Assembly: GCF_016862915.1 (NCBI RefSeq)
Contig: NZ_BONW01000050.1
Coordinates: 35,542-99,541, forward strand
Direction: 5' to 3'
Source of the DNA: Plantactinospora endophytica
Lineage (GTDB): Bacteria > Actinomycetota > Actinomycetes > Mycobacteriales > Micromonosporaceae
DNA: 64,000 bases
A model generated the notes under the pieces. The model was given only the letters and a program-made list of their open reading frames with translations, searched no databases and was not told where the DNA came from. This document shows positions 29,669 through 38,503 of this stretch, piece by piece. The translations under genes were made by a program, and so were the position numbers. Every line of letters begins with the position of its first letter. Within the stretch, counting starts at the first letter, position 1.

Positions 29669-30769
29669 TCAGTCTCTTAAGGCTCCCTGGTTGTGTAGCA
29701 CTTGGGCGAGGTTGCCCCGGGTGGTCAGGGTATCGGGATGTTCAGTGCCGAGCACCCGCGTCTGGACCATGAGTATCGCCCGGTATTCGGCTTCAGCTTC
29801 CGCATGGCCGCCCTGGTCGACCAGCACATGAGCGAGTCGCTGACGAGTGGTCAGAGTATCGGGGTGTTCGGTTCCGAGCACGCGTGCCTGTACCTTGAGT
29901 ACAGCACGGTACTGGGCTGCAGCCTCCGCGAGCAGTTCCTCCCCACGAGGGCGCGCATGGGAAGGGTCATAGACAACATTGTGACGGAAGTGCCACCTAG
30001 ATAGTTGCCCTACAACGCCAGAAACGTCCTTTCCGGGCAACTCTGCTATCTGCCGCAGGAGGGCGAAAGCGTTCTCCGTACTCATCTTCCAATAATCGTG
30101 TAAGAGGGCATCCCAAGAGCGGTCATGCATGAATCGCGTGGATGGCTGAAGCCACAGCAAGTCCAAGCTGCGACGCCACGGATCAGGGACGACTTCGGAG
30201 CTCTCTGCATTGAAGCGCTTATTCCAGAGAAGGCGTAGCTCCGAGTCTCGTGGCGTAGCCTTCAAATCAAATGCATGGCCTGGCATGTGCAGCTCCGGAA
30301 TGCCAAGTGATGGCGGTGAAGGGAGTTTGTCAAGCAGCTCCTCAATCTCTTGCCCGAGTCTTTTGAGACGGTCGAGGAGATCCTGTGAGGCCGACGGTTG
30401 CGGCAATAATAGCCGGCCATGCTCCGCTGAAGTTGCCGCGCTCTCACCAGTGATCGCACTTCCGCCAACAGGTTCCGTCAGTTCGTCTACGGCCGCGACG
30501 AAGACACTCTTGCCGGACAAGTTCGGTGACGCCGGAAGCCCTGGTCGGATGCCGGCGGGGTCACTTCCAAGCAATGTTTCCTTTGGGCGACCGTCGTCGG
30601 CGCGGACGGGCTGCACGGTGACCTGCTTCTGGTCATCCGTAATCTCGCGCACCTTGCGTAGAGTTTGAGGCGTCGCGCCATGCTTGCGCAGGAGCCGGGC
30701 GAACGCGGTGGAGACTTGACCTGAGCTAAGTGGTGGCAGGCGTTTGCCTGGTCGTGCGTCAGCGCTCAT
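29669..30769 (-). CDS. TPR-repeat protein, C terminus probably truncated
   Basis: 366 residues. The N-terminal 270 residues contain a short helical start (VSTAFARLLRKHGATPQTLR) and a Leu/Trp-rich central region that I do not recognise. The C terminus has TPR_10-type 42-residue repeats (AAAQYRAVLKVQARVLGTEH, PDTLTTRQRLAHVLVDQGGH and again AEAEYRAILMVQTRVLG). The protein stops mid-repeat (NLAQVLHNQGALRD), next to the ISL3 relic, so further repeats have probably been lost. Its start overlaps the 3' end of the upstream membrane gene by 11 bp, indicating coupled expression. TPRs of this type commonly sense or scaffold in STAND-like proteins, but no NTPase is fused here. Confidence 0.75.
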   Translation of the reverse strand: MSADARPGKRLPPLSSGQVSTAFARLLRKHGATPQTLRKVREITDDQKQVTVQPVRADDGRPKETLLGSDPAGIRPGLPASPNLSGKSVFVAAVDELTEPVGGSAITGESAATSAEHGRLLLPQPSASQDLLDRLKRLGQEIEELLDKLPSPPSLGIPELHMPGHAFDLKATPRDSELRLLWNKRFNAESSEVVPDPWRRSLDLLWLQPSTRFMHDRSWDALLHDYWKMSTENAFALLRQIAELPGKDVSGVVGQLSRWHFRHNVVYDPSHARPRGEELLAEAAAQYRAVLKVQARVLGTEHPDTLTTRQRLAHVLVDQGGHAEAEAEYRAILMVQTRVLGTEHPDTLTTRGNLAQVLHNQGALRD

Positions 30770-31544
30770 GGGCTCCCCACCATCCTGGCGGCGGCGGACC
30801 GAGAATGTCCAAGGTCGTGGCCAGATCGTCTAACGCGTTTCGTGTCTCGTCACTGGTCAAGTCTTGCTCCTTGAAGGGGCCTGTGACAAGGATGCAGCCG
30901 TTAGGTCGCCCGTCAGGTGCGAACGTCGGGCTTGCCACAATGCCCTCTGGCTGTGCTGACCGTCGTAGCTGCCCCCAGTCCAGCCCGAATCGGTCGTCAA
31001 CGCTGCGTTCCTCCCACGCCTCCCGGCCTTGGTGCGTCGCATCGCGAACGAACCTGCGCCACTCCTTAGCGACGATCTCCTGGCCGCTAAACGCGGTGCC
31101 TGCGATTCCGAAGCCGGGACGGAAGGCGCGTTGTGTGTCTGTGATGCCTGCACCTGCCTGGATGGCACCGACTCTGACTAGGCGCCGTCGGTGCAGCACG
31201 CCACGGCGGTGGTAGTAGTGCACGCCGACTTCGTCCCATGACACACCCGTGGACAGGACCATCGTTGAGATCATGGCGCTCAGAGCCGCGCGTATGTCGT
31301 TGTCGTAGTCCTGGATGCGGCCAGCTTGCACGGCGTAGTTCACCGACAGCACAGCGTCGTAGCAGATGTACGAGGCCAGCACGAGGACGCTGGCCCACTG
31401 CAGGGGAACCTGCCCTCCCCAGAAGCGCTCGGAGGGAAGAGAGAGCTGAGCAAGTGTCACGACCCCGCCAGCGGCGGCCATGACTGCAGCGCGGGCGAGA
31501 CGTAGGGCGATCACCCAACGATTGTGACCGATGGCCACCAGCAC
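30759..31544 (-). CDS. Membrane-anchored GAF-like protein paired with the TPR protein
   Basis: About 261 residues from a putative GTG at 31544; the start is uncertain because the frame runs upstream into an integrase relic and no good ribosome binding site is seen. Two hydrophobic segments come first (WVIALRLARAAVMAAAGGVV and WASVLVLASYICYDAVLSV). The cytoplasmic rest begins IRAALSAMISTMVLSTGVSW and continues HYYHRRGVLHRRRLVRVG, RPGFGIAGTAF and GIVASPTFAPDGRPNGCILV, a GAF-like sensor pattern. The 11-bp overlap with the TPR gene makes a two-gene unit. A sensor plus TPR partner is suggested, with no known named system. Confidence 0.65.
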   Translation of the reverse strand: MLVAIGHNRWVIALRLARAAVMAAAGGVVTLAQLSLPSERFWGGQVPLQWASVLVLASYICYDAVLSVNYAVQAGRIQDYDNDIRAALSAMISTMVLSTGVSWDEVGVHYYHRRGVLHRRRLVRVGAIQAGAGITDTQRAFRPGFGIAGTAFSGQEIVAKEWRRFVRDATHQGREAWEERSVDDRFGLDWGQLRRSAQPEGIVASPTFAPDGRPNGCILVTGPFKEQDLTSDETRNALDDLATTLDILGPPPPGWWGAHER

Positions 31545-31559
31545 AGGTAGGAGCGGCTT

Positions 31560-32284
31560 GTGGACGCAGCTGTTGACTGTTGCTGCGCGGACTCGGCGGG
31601 CTCCTGTCCCGGCTGCGGCACAGCTGACGTCGATTCTCTCCTCGCCGGGTTGTCTCCGTCGAGGACGAGGCGTGCGGTGGCTTCGGCCGCTGTCCGTTGT
31701 GACTCGGGTAGGAGGCTGGTGTAGGTGTCGTGTGAGGTAGCCGGGTGGATCGGCGGCCCCGTCGGGGCCAGCGAACACGTAGCCGCTGTCGTGGCACACC
31801 TTCCCGGCTTTGGCCCGTGCGGCACGCCGCTGGTGTTGCTACTCGCGGGTGCTGGCGCAGCACCCCGCACGGTGTGCTGGTCCAGGGCCACGGTCCGGCG
31901 GCTGGACGCCGATTTCGGTGGCCCTTCGTGTACGTCGTAGCCGGCGGTGGTCCGCTGCCGCACCATCGACAGTTTACCTTCGTGCAGGTCGACCTCGGTC
32001 CAGCGCAGGCCGGCGGCTCCACCCCTGCATAGGCCGCGTAGGGCGATCAGCCACTACAGAGCGAACAGCTTGTCGTCACGGACGTAGTCGAGGAAGCCGG
32101 CCAACTGGGTGGGTGTCCAGACCGCGACGTGGGCTGCTGCCCGGTGGCTTGTCAACTCGGCGCCGCGGGCCTCGGTCCACACCAGGGCCTGCGGGCGTGG
32201 ACAGGCGGGTAGTTCCACCCACCGGGCCGGTTGGTTCGGGTCGATCGTTGCCAGCTTAAGCGCCGACGAGGCTGGTTTGAGCAT
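31560..32284 (-). pseudogene. Tyrosine recombinase (integrase) relic with stops, frameshifts and deletion
   Basis: Three frames together rebuild an actinobacterial integrase: VAVWTPTQLAGFLDYVRDDK and LFAL, a stop, then WLIALRGLCRGGAAGLRWTE, then TTAGYDVHEGPPKSASSRRT and VALDQHTV, then CHDSGYVFAGPDGA, and finally SHDTYTSLLPESQRTAAEAT with ARLVLDG. The middle with the catalytic HxLRH box has been deleted. The element that it served probably brought neighbouring accessory genes. The GAF-like gene's open frame begins inside this relic. Confidence 0.8.
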
Positions 32285-32602
32285 AAATGCGCAGTATTCG
32301 TTGACTAGAAATGGTAGGTAGCGGCAGGGGGTCCGACAGTTTCTTGAACGAGATCAGACGAACTGACAGAGTGTCGATCATGGAATGGCGTGCGATATTA
32401 CGACGGGCTGCCAAGGTCAGATTCGGCCAGGTAGGCAATCTCTGCTGAGCGAGCGGTGTCGGTATCGGGGTAGTTCGCGTCAGGGCGCACGCTCCCGCCG
32501 CGCTCGGTTCTGTCGATAATCCGACTGCTCCACCGTCTGTCGCACATATATCCGGCTTGCTTGCCAGGTGGGCCAGCGTGCCGCAGGGCCGACTAGGCAA
32601 GC
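32285..32602. other. Intergenic stretch before the GNAT-PIN gene
   Basis: No protein-coding frame is convincing in these 318 bp. The DNA is slightly less GC-rich than its surroundings. It must contain the promoter for the GNAT-PIN/ASCH pair, though no clear -35/-10 pair was identified. Confidence 0.35.
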
Positions 32603-34729
32603 GTGAACATTTGGGGTCTTCACCGACTTCTCTCCGTCCGGCAGACTCCGGTCATGCCTCTCGATCAAGAAGCGCCGTCGTCCTCGACAATCCGCTTGGC
32701 GTTGGCGGCAGGTGATGACGCTTCCGGAATCATGGCGGCGGTCGAGTTGGGTAACAAGGCTCGCGCGACCTTGGGTCACATGCCGTACGCCGGTTACCGA
32801 GACGCGGCGAAGAAGGGGACTCTGCTCCTGGCCTACGCGGACGAGCAGATCGTCGGGTATGCGCTGTATGGCCTGACCCGTCGGCGTGTGAGGTTGACGC
32901 ATCTATGCGTCGATCCACAGTGGCACGGCCACGGCATCGCGCGCCTGCTGGTCGACTGGATCAGCGATCAACACGGCGACTATCCCGGGATATTGGCCAA
33001 GTGTCGCGACAGCTACGACCTTGGCGACATGTGGATCAAGCTTCGGTTTACTCCGTTGTCCCAGCGGCCAGGACGCAGTAAAGCCCGTCACCTGTTGACA
33101 AGTTGGTGGCGTGATCACGGGCAGCCGAACCTGTTCACCCGCGACGACGACAGCGTACTGGCGCGCGCCGCAGTCGACCTGAACGTCCTTCGAGACCTGG
33201 CCGACGAGGAGCGATCCGACGCCGTCGAATCCAGAGCGCTGGTAGGGGACCAGTTCGCGGACCGTCTGGAGCTGGTGCGGACGGGCGCACTCGATTCGGA
33301 AGTCAACAGTATGGAAGGGCCCTTGCGTGCCCACTGCATCACTGCCGCCCAATCGTTCACCCCGCCACCTCGAGTGGACCACGCACAGCTGAAGCAGGTG
33401 CGAGCCGACCTGCTGTCTGCGGTGCACCTCGTTAACCCCGGATATCCCCACACGGATCAGGACCGGTACGACCTCGAGCACGTCTGCGAGGCAATCGCGC
33501 TGGGTCTCAAGCTATTCGTCACCCGAGACGAGTCCCTCACCGGCATCCTCGGCCCACCCGCGCAGCGCCACCACGGACTCCGAATCCTGCGTCCGCTGGA
33601 GGTCATCACCCATATCGACGAGTTGGCCCGCGCGGAGGCGTATCAGCCGGCTGCCCTGCTTGGCACCCGCTATCGGCGCCAACTGCTCGGCATCGACGCC
33701 GGAGACGATCTGGTTGGACTGGTCAACCCGGCGGCGGGCGAGCGACGACGGGATCTACGCAACACCAATCGCGGGCTGGCTCTGGCAGGGTGCGACCGCG
33801 TCGGGATCTATGATCCCGACGGGCGGCTGGTAGCCGTCATCGCGGCCCGGCGCGAGAACGGCGCCCTGACCGTGCCGTTGGCGCGGGTAGCGAACATCGG
33901 CTTGGCCGACACGCTCGCCCGCCAACTGCTGTTCCAACTTCGGCAACAGGCACGTGAGGCCGGAAGCCCAATCCTCAAGATCACAGACCGATACGTGTCT
34001 CCAGCGCTGCGGCTCGCGGCGTTGCAGGACGGCTTCAACCAACACGACGAGCAGCTCTATGCGTTCGTGATCGACGTCTGCGGACCAGCCAAACAGGTTG
34101 AGCACCAGGCTGTCACCGCAGCGCGGCGGGTCGGCGTGCCCGAGCCGGCGCCGTTAAGATCAGACATGCCCGCTGTCGCCGCTGCCGAATTGGAGCGGAT
34201 CTGGTGGCCGGTCAAGATCGCTGACAGCGCCCTGCCAACCTATCTGATCCCGATCCGGCAGGCGTACTCGGCTGATCTACTCGGCGTCCCCGGCGGCCTA
34301 CTCCCTCGCCACGATAACCTTGGCCTGGCACTCGAACACGTCTACTACCGCAGCCCGCGCGGCACCCGGCCACGTCACCCCGCTCGGCTTTTGTGGTACA
34401 TGAGCCGCAGTGGACCTGCCACCGCTTACCCTGCCGCCGTCATCGCCTGTTCACAACTGGACTTGGCGGAGATCGGGACGCCAGAGGACTTCCACGCCCG
34501 GTTCCAGCACCTCGGCGTATGGGGCGAACACCAGCTCCACAGCGTTGCCCACAACGGGCAGGTGCAAGCCTTGCGGTTCACCAACACCGAGCTGCTGACC
34601 CACATACCCCTGCAACGGCTGGCGGTACTGGCTGCGGCCCATCAGCAGCGAGGAGTACCACCTCTAGGACCACTACGGATACCGCCCGGGCTGTTTGCCG
34701 CGCTCTATCAGGAAGGCCGCCGACAGTGA
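32603..34729 (+). CDS. GNAT acetyltransferase - PIN nuclease - PUA/EVE-like fusion protein
   Basis: 708 residues from GTG 32603; ATG 32654 is an alternative. Residues about 30-155 are a GNAT domain with acetyl-CoA motif A (LTHLCVDPQWHGHGIARLL). Residues about 188-335 resemble a PIN RNase: Asp192 in AAVDLNVL, acidic Asp290/Glu292 in RYDLEHVCEA and Asp309 in LFVTRDESLT. The rest (about 400-708) contains an alpha/beta stretch and a C-terminal PUA/EVE-like region (LLWYMSRSGPATAYPAAVIA, then FQHLGVWGEHQLHSV). This combination points to acetyl transfer and cleavage acting on RNA, probably tRNA, but that is inference. Its stop overlaps the GTG of the ASCH gene by 4 bp. Confidence 0.85.
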   Translation: MNIWGLHRLLSVRQTPVMPLDQEAPSSSTIRLALAAGDDASGIMAAVELGNKARATLGHMPYAGYRDAAKKGTLLLAYADEQIVGYALYGLTRRRVRLTHLCVDPQWHGHGIARLLVDWISDQHGDYPGILAKCRDSYDLGDMWIKLRFTPLSQRPGRSKARHLLTSWWRDHGQPNLFTRDDDSVLARAAVDLNVLRDLADEERSDAVESRALVGDQFADRLELVRTGALDSEVNSMEGPLRAHCITAAQSFTPPPRVDHAQLKQVRADLLSAVHLVNPGYPHTDQDRYDLEHVCEAIALGLKLFVTRDESLTGILGPPAQRHHGLRILRPLEVITHIDELARAEAYQPAALLGTRYRRQLLGIDAGDDLVGLVNPAAGERRRDLRNTNRGLALAGCDRVGIYDPDGRLVAVIAARRENGALTVPLARVANIGLADTLARQLLFQLRQQAREAGSPILKITDRYVSPALRLAALQDGFNQHDEQLYAFVIDVCGPAKQVEHQAVTAARRVGVPEPAPLRSDMPAVAAAELERIWWPVKIADSALPTYLIPIRQAYSADLLGVPGGLLPRHDNLGLALEHVYYRSPRGTRPRHPARLLWYMSRSGPATAYPAAVIACSQLDLAEIGTPEDFHARFQHLGVWGEHQLHSVAHNGQVQALRFTNTELLTHIPLQRLAVLAAAHQQRGVPPLGPLRIPPGLFAALYQEGRRQ

Positions 34730-35193
34730 GCACCTCCAGGACTCTGCTGCTGTCCCTCCGTCCCCGCTTCGCCGACGCCATCCTGTCCGGCACGAAGACG
34801 GTGGAGCTGCGACGACGGCCCGTCAACGCCCACTCAGAAACCCCGATCATCCTCTACGCCAGCAGCCCCACCATGGCTATCGTGGGCACCGCCCGCCTAC
34901 GCGACGTCCAGACGCTCGATCCGTCGGAGGCATGGCGGCAGTACCAGGCCTGCCTCGGCCTCAGCCGCCTCGAGTTCGATGCCTACCTTGATGGCAACGA
35001 CCGAGCCCACCTACTCCGGCTACACCGCGTCTGCACCCTCGACGAGCCACTACCCCTACGCCGACTCCGCGAAGAAGGTCGATTCCAACCCCCGCAAAGC
35101 TTCCGCTACCTCGCCGAATCCGACCCACACACCCTACGCACCCTGATCCCCGCAACCACTGCCAGGAGGGTCAACGTTGCGCCCCGTCAGTAG
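34726..35193 (+). CDS. ASCH-domain (PUA-fold) protein coupled to the GNAT-PIN gene
   Basis: 155 residues from GTG 34726, inside GTGA shared with the previous stop. The protein is an ASCH domain: TLLLSLRPRFADAILSGTKT then VELRRRP, the GxKxxExR signature, followed by ILYASSPTMAIVGTARLRDV. ASCH domains are PUA-like and bind RNA or act as small RNA-linked enzymes. The C-terminal 60 residues (LHRVCTLDEPLPLRRLREEG, then PPQSFRYL) complete the usual length. The obligatory coupling with the GNAT-PIN fusion suggests a two-component unit in which ASCH recognises or protects the RNA substrate. Confidence 0.85.
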   Translation: MSTSRTLLLSLRPRFADAILSGTKTVELRRRPVNAHSETPIILYASSPTMAIVGTARLRDVQTLDPSEAWRQYQACLGLSRLEFDAYLDGNDRAHLLRLHRVCTLDEPLPLRRLREEGRFQPPQSFRYLAESDPHTLRTLIPATTARRVNVAPRQ

Positions 35194-35267
35194 GCCACTG
35201 TGGCGTCACCCCGCCGAAGGTACTTGCCCCGAGCGGGAGGCACGCCGCAGTACCTAGCAGATCGCGC

Positions 35268-35860
35268 GGCTCTGTTGCGTTGCCGGTCGAGGGCCTGGGG
35301 CAGTGTTGAGGTATAGAGCAATCGGGCCAGCGTCCTGCGTGGATGCCGCCAAGGTCGGCGTTCGCCGGGTTCCGGTTTCCGGCTGAGGTGTACCGGGTCG
35401 TCGACCAGCATGGGCAGGTCATCGACGTCCTCGTGTCGCCTCGCCGGGACGCCGCTGCGGCTCGACGGTTCTTCCGGCGGGCGCTGCGGATGCTGAAGGT
35501 GACACCCGCCGAGGTGGTCACCGATGGTGCCCCGATCTACCCGGCGGTCCTGGACGACCTCGTCCCGTCAGCCTGGCACCACGTCGAGCGGTACGCCAAC
35601 AACCCGATCGAGGCCGACCACAGCCAGCTCAAGCACCGGTTACGGCGATGCGTGGGTTGCGGACCGACCGGACCGCACAAGTGATCATCGCCGGACATGC
35701 GTTCACGCAGAACGTGCGACGCGGACACTACGAACTCGGACACGAAGCACCACCGGCGCTACGCCTCGCCGCAGCGTTCACCGAACTATCCCGAGCGATC
35801 TGATTCCGAACCGGCATACGAGGTTCGACGTGTCTACCGACTCGAGAACGCAACAGCCCC
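35268..35860 (+). mobile_element. Degenerate IS6-family element
   Basis: Between near-matching ends (GGCTCTGTTGCGTT at 35268 and the complement of it at 35845-35860) lies a broken transposase. The first part reads EVYRVVDQHGQVIDVLVSPR, RRFFRRALRMLKVTPAEVVT and WHHVERYANNPIEADHSQLK, the DDE core of IS6 transposases. It then shifts frame to MRGLRTDRTAQVIIAGHAF, HYEL and AAFTELSRAI, ending at TGA 35803. The N-terminal third including the first Asp is deleted, so the element is inactive. Confidence 0.8.
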
Positions 35861-36273
35861 GCCGGGTCCAATGCGGTCAAGTGAGTCCGGCTACCAGTTT
35901 CCGCGTCCGACGTTCGTAAGGTCGACGTCAGACCGATCCCTCCGTCCAGGTGATGATCGTCGATTAGCGCCGGTCACGGGGGCGGCAGAGAGGAATCGGC
36001 GGTGGGCGCGCCGTGCTCGGTCGTCGACGGTCGTGTGTGGGGAGCCGGGTCGGCCGATCGGGCGACGGAGGCGTTCCAGCGGTATCGACGGGTGCGCCCA
36101 GCCAAGGCGGCCGTCGGCTAGTTTGACGAATGGACCTGCCGCAAAGGACCGCCTGGGTCCCCGATTGACCCTGCGCGACTGGCTGCGATGACCGTCGCTT
36201 ACAGCCTCCGTCCGACAATCCGTGCCCAGTCAGCCGAGGGTTGCGGCTCGGTGACGGTCAGTATCGTTCCATC
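35861..36273. other. Intergenic stretch after the IS6 relic
   Basis: About 410 bp in which I see no gene. Short frames on both strands are Arg/Ser-rich and have no ribosome binding sites. It probably contains the promoter of the surface-protein gene at 36274. Confidence 0.35.
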
Positions 36274-37247
36274 ATGTTCAACCCTCCCCAAATCGCTCTC
36301 AATCGCATTAAGCAATACACACGTCGTAGCGCCAGGGTCGGCCTTGTCGGGCTTGCAGCGATTGCCGCGACAGCGACGATCACCATCGTCACCGCCGACG
36401 CGAGCGACAAGCCGGAAGACGCGCCACCGGCGGCCCACGGGAAACCGTGTACGACGGTGGCCGAGACGGGACGGACGGCGAACGGGACGGTGGTGCGTTG
36501 CCGGCCCGTCGGCAACACCTTGAAGTGGTGGGCGGAGGGCATCTCCACCGCCACCCAGCAGCCGTCGCCGCCTGACCGTGATCACGACGGCATCAGCGAC
36601 GAGCGTGACGAGTTCCCCGACGACCCGCACAACACGCCGCGTCGCCTCATCAGGCTCACCTGCTCGGTCGGCGAGGACAACCGCGGCTTCGACGTCGAGA
36701 TCCTCCCCGGCAAGGGCGCCGACTTCACGGCGGTCTGGGCAGCGAAGCCGGTCAGCTGCGAACGGGCACCGTCATTCCGGACAGCGACCTGGAGCGGAAG
36801 GCCCTCAAGACACTCGGCTCCGACGAACCGGACATCGGCATTCTGTACACCATCTGCGGAGAGGTCGACCCGGACGACCCGTACGCTGATGCGGGCTTCA
36901 CACCGAGCACGGCACAGATCACGGAAATCACGGGCGCATTGACGCTGTGTCCGACGCACCCGCAGGCGAAGAAGTGGCGCCAGGCGGTGAAACGCGGCCA
37001 GGCCGACGCGAAGCTGGAGGCCGAGGGAAGGATCTTCGCCGACGGCACCTACCTCGTGCGGAAGGAGATCAAGCCAGGAAGATACGTGACAACGGACGTC
37101 GAGGGCTGCTACTGGGAGCGGCAGGATCGGTCCGGCGAGATCATCGACAACAACTTCACACTCAGCGCACGCCGAGTTCAGGTGACGATCAAGCCCTCAG
37201 ACTACGGCTTCATGTCCGAGAACTGCGGCCAGTGGCGCCCTGCCTAA
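36274..37247 (+). pseudogene. Frameshifted secreted protein with TSP3-like calcium repeat
   Basis: ATG 36274 begins MFNPPQIALNRIKQY with a following membrane/signal segment (ARVGLVGLAAIAATATITIV). A calcium-binding TSP3-like motif (DRDHDGISDERDEFPDDP) comes at about residue 107. Near 36763 the frame shifts. The continuation in the next frame reads TGTVIPDSDLERKALKTLG, then DIGILYTICGEVD and the actinobacterial surface module ADGTYLVRKEIKPGRYVTTD with GCYWERQDRSGEIIDNN, ending at TAA 37247. One indel or a sequencing error would restore a single gene of about 324 codons. Programmed frameshifting is less likely because no slippery heptamer is obvious. Confidence 0.7.
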
Positions 37248-37368
37248 CGCTGTACCCCCCCCGCTGACGGGCCTACCGCTTCCACCACCAACGAGCGTGG
37301 GGGCCTCCCACTTGGCGCCGCGATACCCCGACCAGAGCCTCCTCGTACCAACCACAAAAGGGACAGCC

Positions 37369-38049
37369 GTGCCCCCTCCCGTACCGATCCGCCTGCCGGA
37401 AGCCCTCACCACGCCCGACGACGAGGTCGCACTCAAACTCCTGGCTGAGTACTACGGCCACCCCTACGGAGCGCCGCACGCACTGACGGGCGCCGGCTTC
37501 GACGTCTGGGACAGCACAGGAACCCGCGCCGAGGATGCGAACCGGTTCACCGCCGACGATCTCGTGGCGCTGATGTTCCTGTCTCTGGCCGTGCCCGCGT
37601 CAACGGCCCTTGTGCTGCTGGGGGACAGGGTCGCCGACTTCGCTGGACTGCTCGCCGAGGTGGGCCCGGACCGGGATCTGGCCGACGAGGAGGAGCCGCT
37701 GCACCCCGGCTGGCCCGCCTGGCGGCTGTACCAGGAGTTGCTGGAGGTGCCGGGCGTGGGGCGGACGACGGCGAGCAAGCTGCTGGCCCGGAAACGGCCA
37801 CGTCTACTCCCGGTCTGGGACACCGAGACCGCCAAGGTGACCGGTGCCAGATCGAAGCACTGGGAGCCGCTGCGACTAGCGCTCAGAGCGGACGGCAAGG
37901 TGCTGCACCGGCGGCTGCTGCGGCTACGTGATCTGGCGGGCCTGCCGTCACAGGTCAGCGCGCTCCGAGTGTTCGACGTCATCTGCTGGCGTGAGGGCAT
38001 ACGCCGGCACGCCGCCACCCCAGCACCCCGCCGGCGCTGGAGTCGTTGA
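37369..38049 (+). CDS. DUF6308-like protein with helix-hairpin-helix
   Basis: 226 residues from GTG 37369 (AAAGGGACA upstream); an earlier in-frame start at 37297 has no ribosome binding site. The pattern IRLPEALTTPDDEVALKLLA, YAPH-type Gly/Pro turn and FTADDLVALMFLSLAVP, then LYQELLEVPGVGRTTASKLL and ARKRPRLLPVWDT, resembles DUF6308 proteins of actinobacteria. The VPGVGRTTASKLL element is a helix-hairpin-helix like those that hold DNA backbones in glycosylases. Function is unknown. It stands alone, between the broken surface gene and a small hypothetical gene. Confidence 0.75.
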   Translation: MPPPVPIRLPEALTTPDDEVALKLLAEYYGHPYGAPHALTGAGFDVWDSTGTRAEDANRFTADDLVALMFLSLAVPASTALVLLGDRVADFAGLLAEVGPDRDLADEEEPLHPGWPAWRLYQELLEVPGVGRTTASKLLARKRPRLLPVWDTETAKVTGARSKHWEPLRLALRADGKVLHRRLLRLRDLAGLPSQVSALRVFDVICWREGIRRHAATPAPRRRWSR

Positions 38050-38086
38050 GGCCGTCCGCATCGCACGTCACGGCCGGCAGCGACCT

Positions 38087-38111
38087 GTTTAGAGGACCGA
38101 TCGTCCTAAAC
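38087..38111. promoter_or_regulatory. Imperfect inverted repeat, possible TetR-type operator
   Basis: GTTTAG…GAC-CGATC-GTC-CTAAAC with a 2-base bulge in the left arm. It lies between the DUF6308-like gene and the small gene at 38241. The shape fits operators of TetR-family repressors, but no regulator gene is adjacent, so the call is weak. Confidence 0.3.
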
Positions 38112-38240
38112 ACCGGCTCGGAAGTGGACGAGCAGTGCGGCTTGCTGGGCTGTCGTAACTGCCTGGGCGCCAGGCAGTGTGGACCGCGGGGCTCGTATCC
38201 GAGGCGGAGTGTGCCGTTGTGGCGGCCGTAGCATCGAGCG

Positions 38241-38468
38241 GTGACGACCGTGACTGTTCATCTGAGGGGTGGGCCGGCTGACGGGGCGGTACGCGAGGTG
38301 CCGGCCCTACCGGGCGGCCAACCGCCGGATTGCCTGATGCTGCGGCAGCGCAACAGCGCGCCAGGCATGACAGCGGACCAGGATCACCGCTACGAACTCG
38401 AACCAGAGCCCGAGTCTGACGGAACTTGGACGATGACCTACGTCCGCTCGGTGGCGGCGCGAGACTGA
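38241..38468 (+). CDS. Small hypothetical protein
   Basis: 75 residues from GTG 38241. The composition looks coding: MTTVTVHLRGGPADGAVREV, then HRYELEPEPESDGTWTMTYV. Short beta-rich proteins with 'LRGGPADG' starts occur as uncharacterised actinobacterial proteins, some in phage-like regions. No ribosome binding site is strong. I cannot assign a function. Confidence 0.55.
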   Translation: MTTVTVHLRGGPADGAVREVPALPGGQPPDCLMLRQRNSAPGMTADQDHRYELEPEPESDGTWTMTYVRSVAARD

Positions 38469-38503
38469 GTGCACATCCCCCTGGCCGAGAGCGCACCGCT
38501 TGA

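Noticed and set aside
32054..32284. A separate 76-codon minus-strand gene
   Set aside because: It is the SAM-like N-terminal piece of the integrase relic, not an independent gene.
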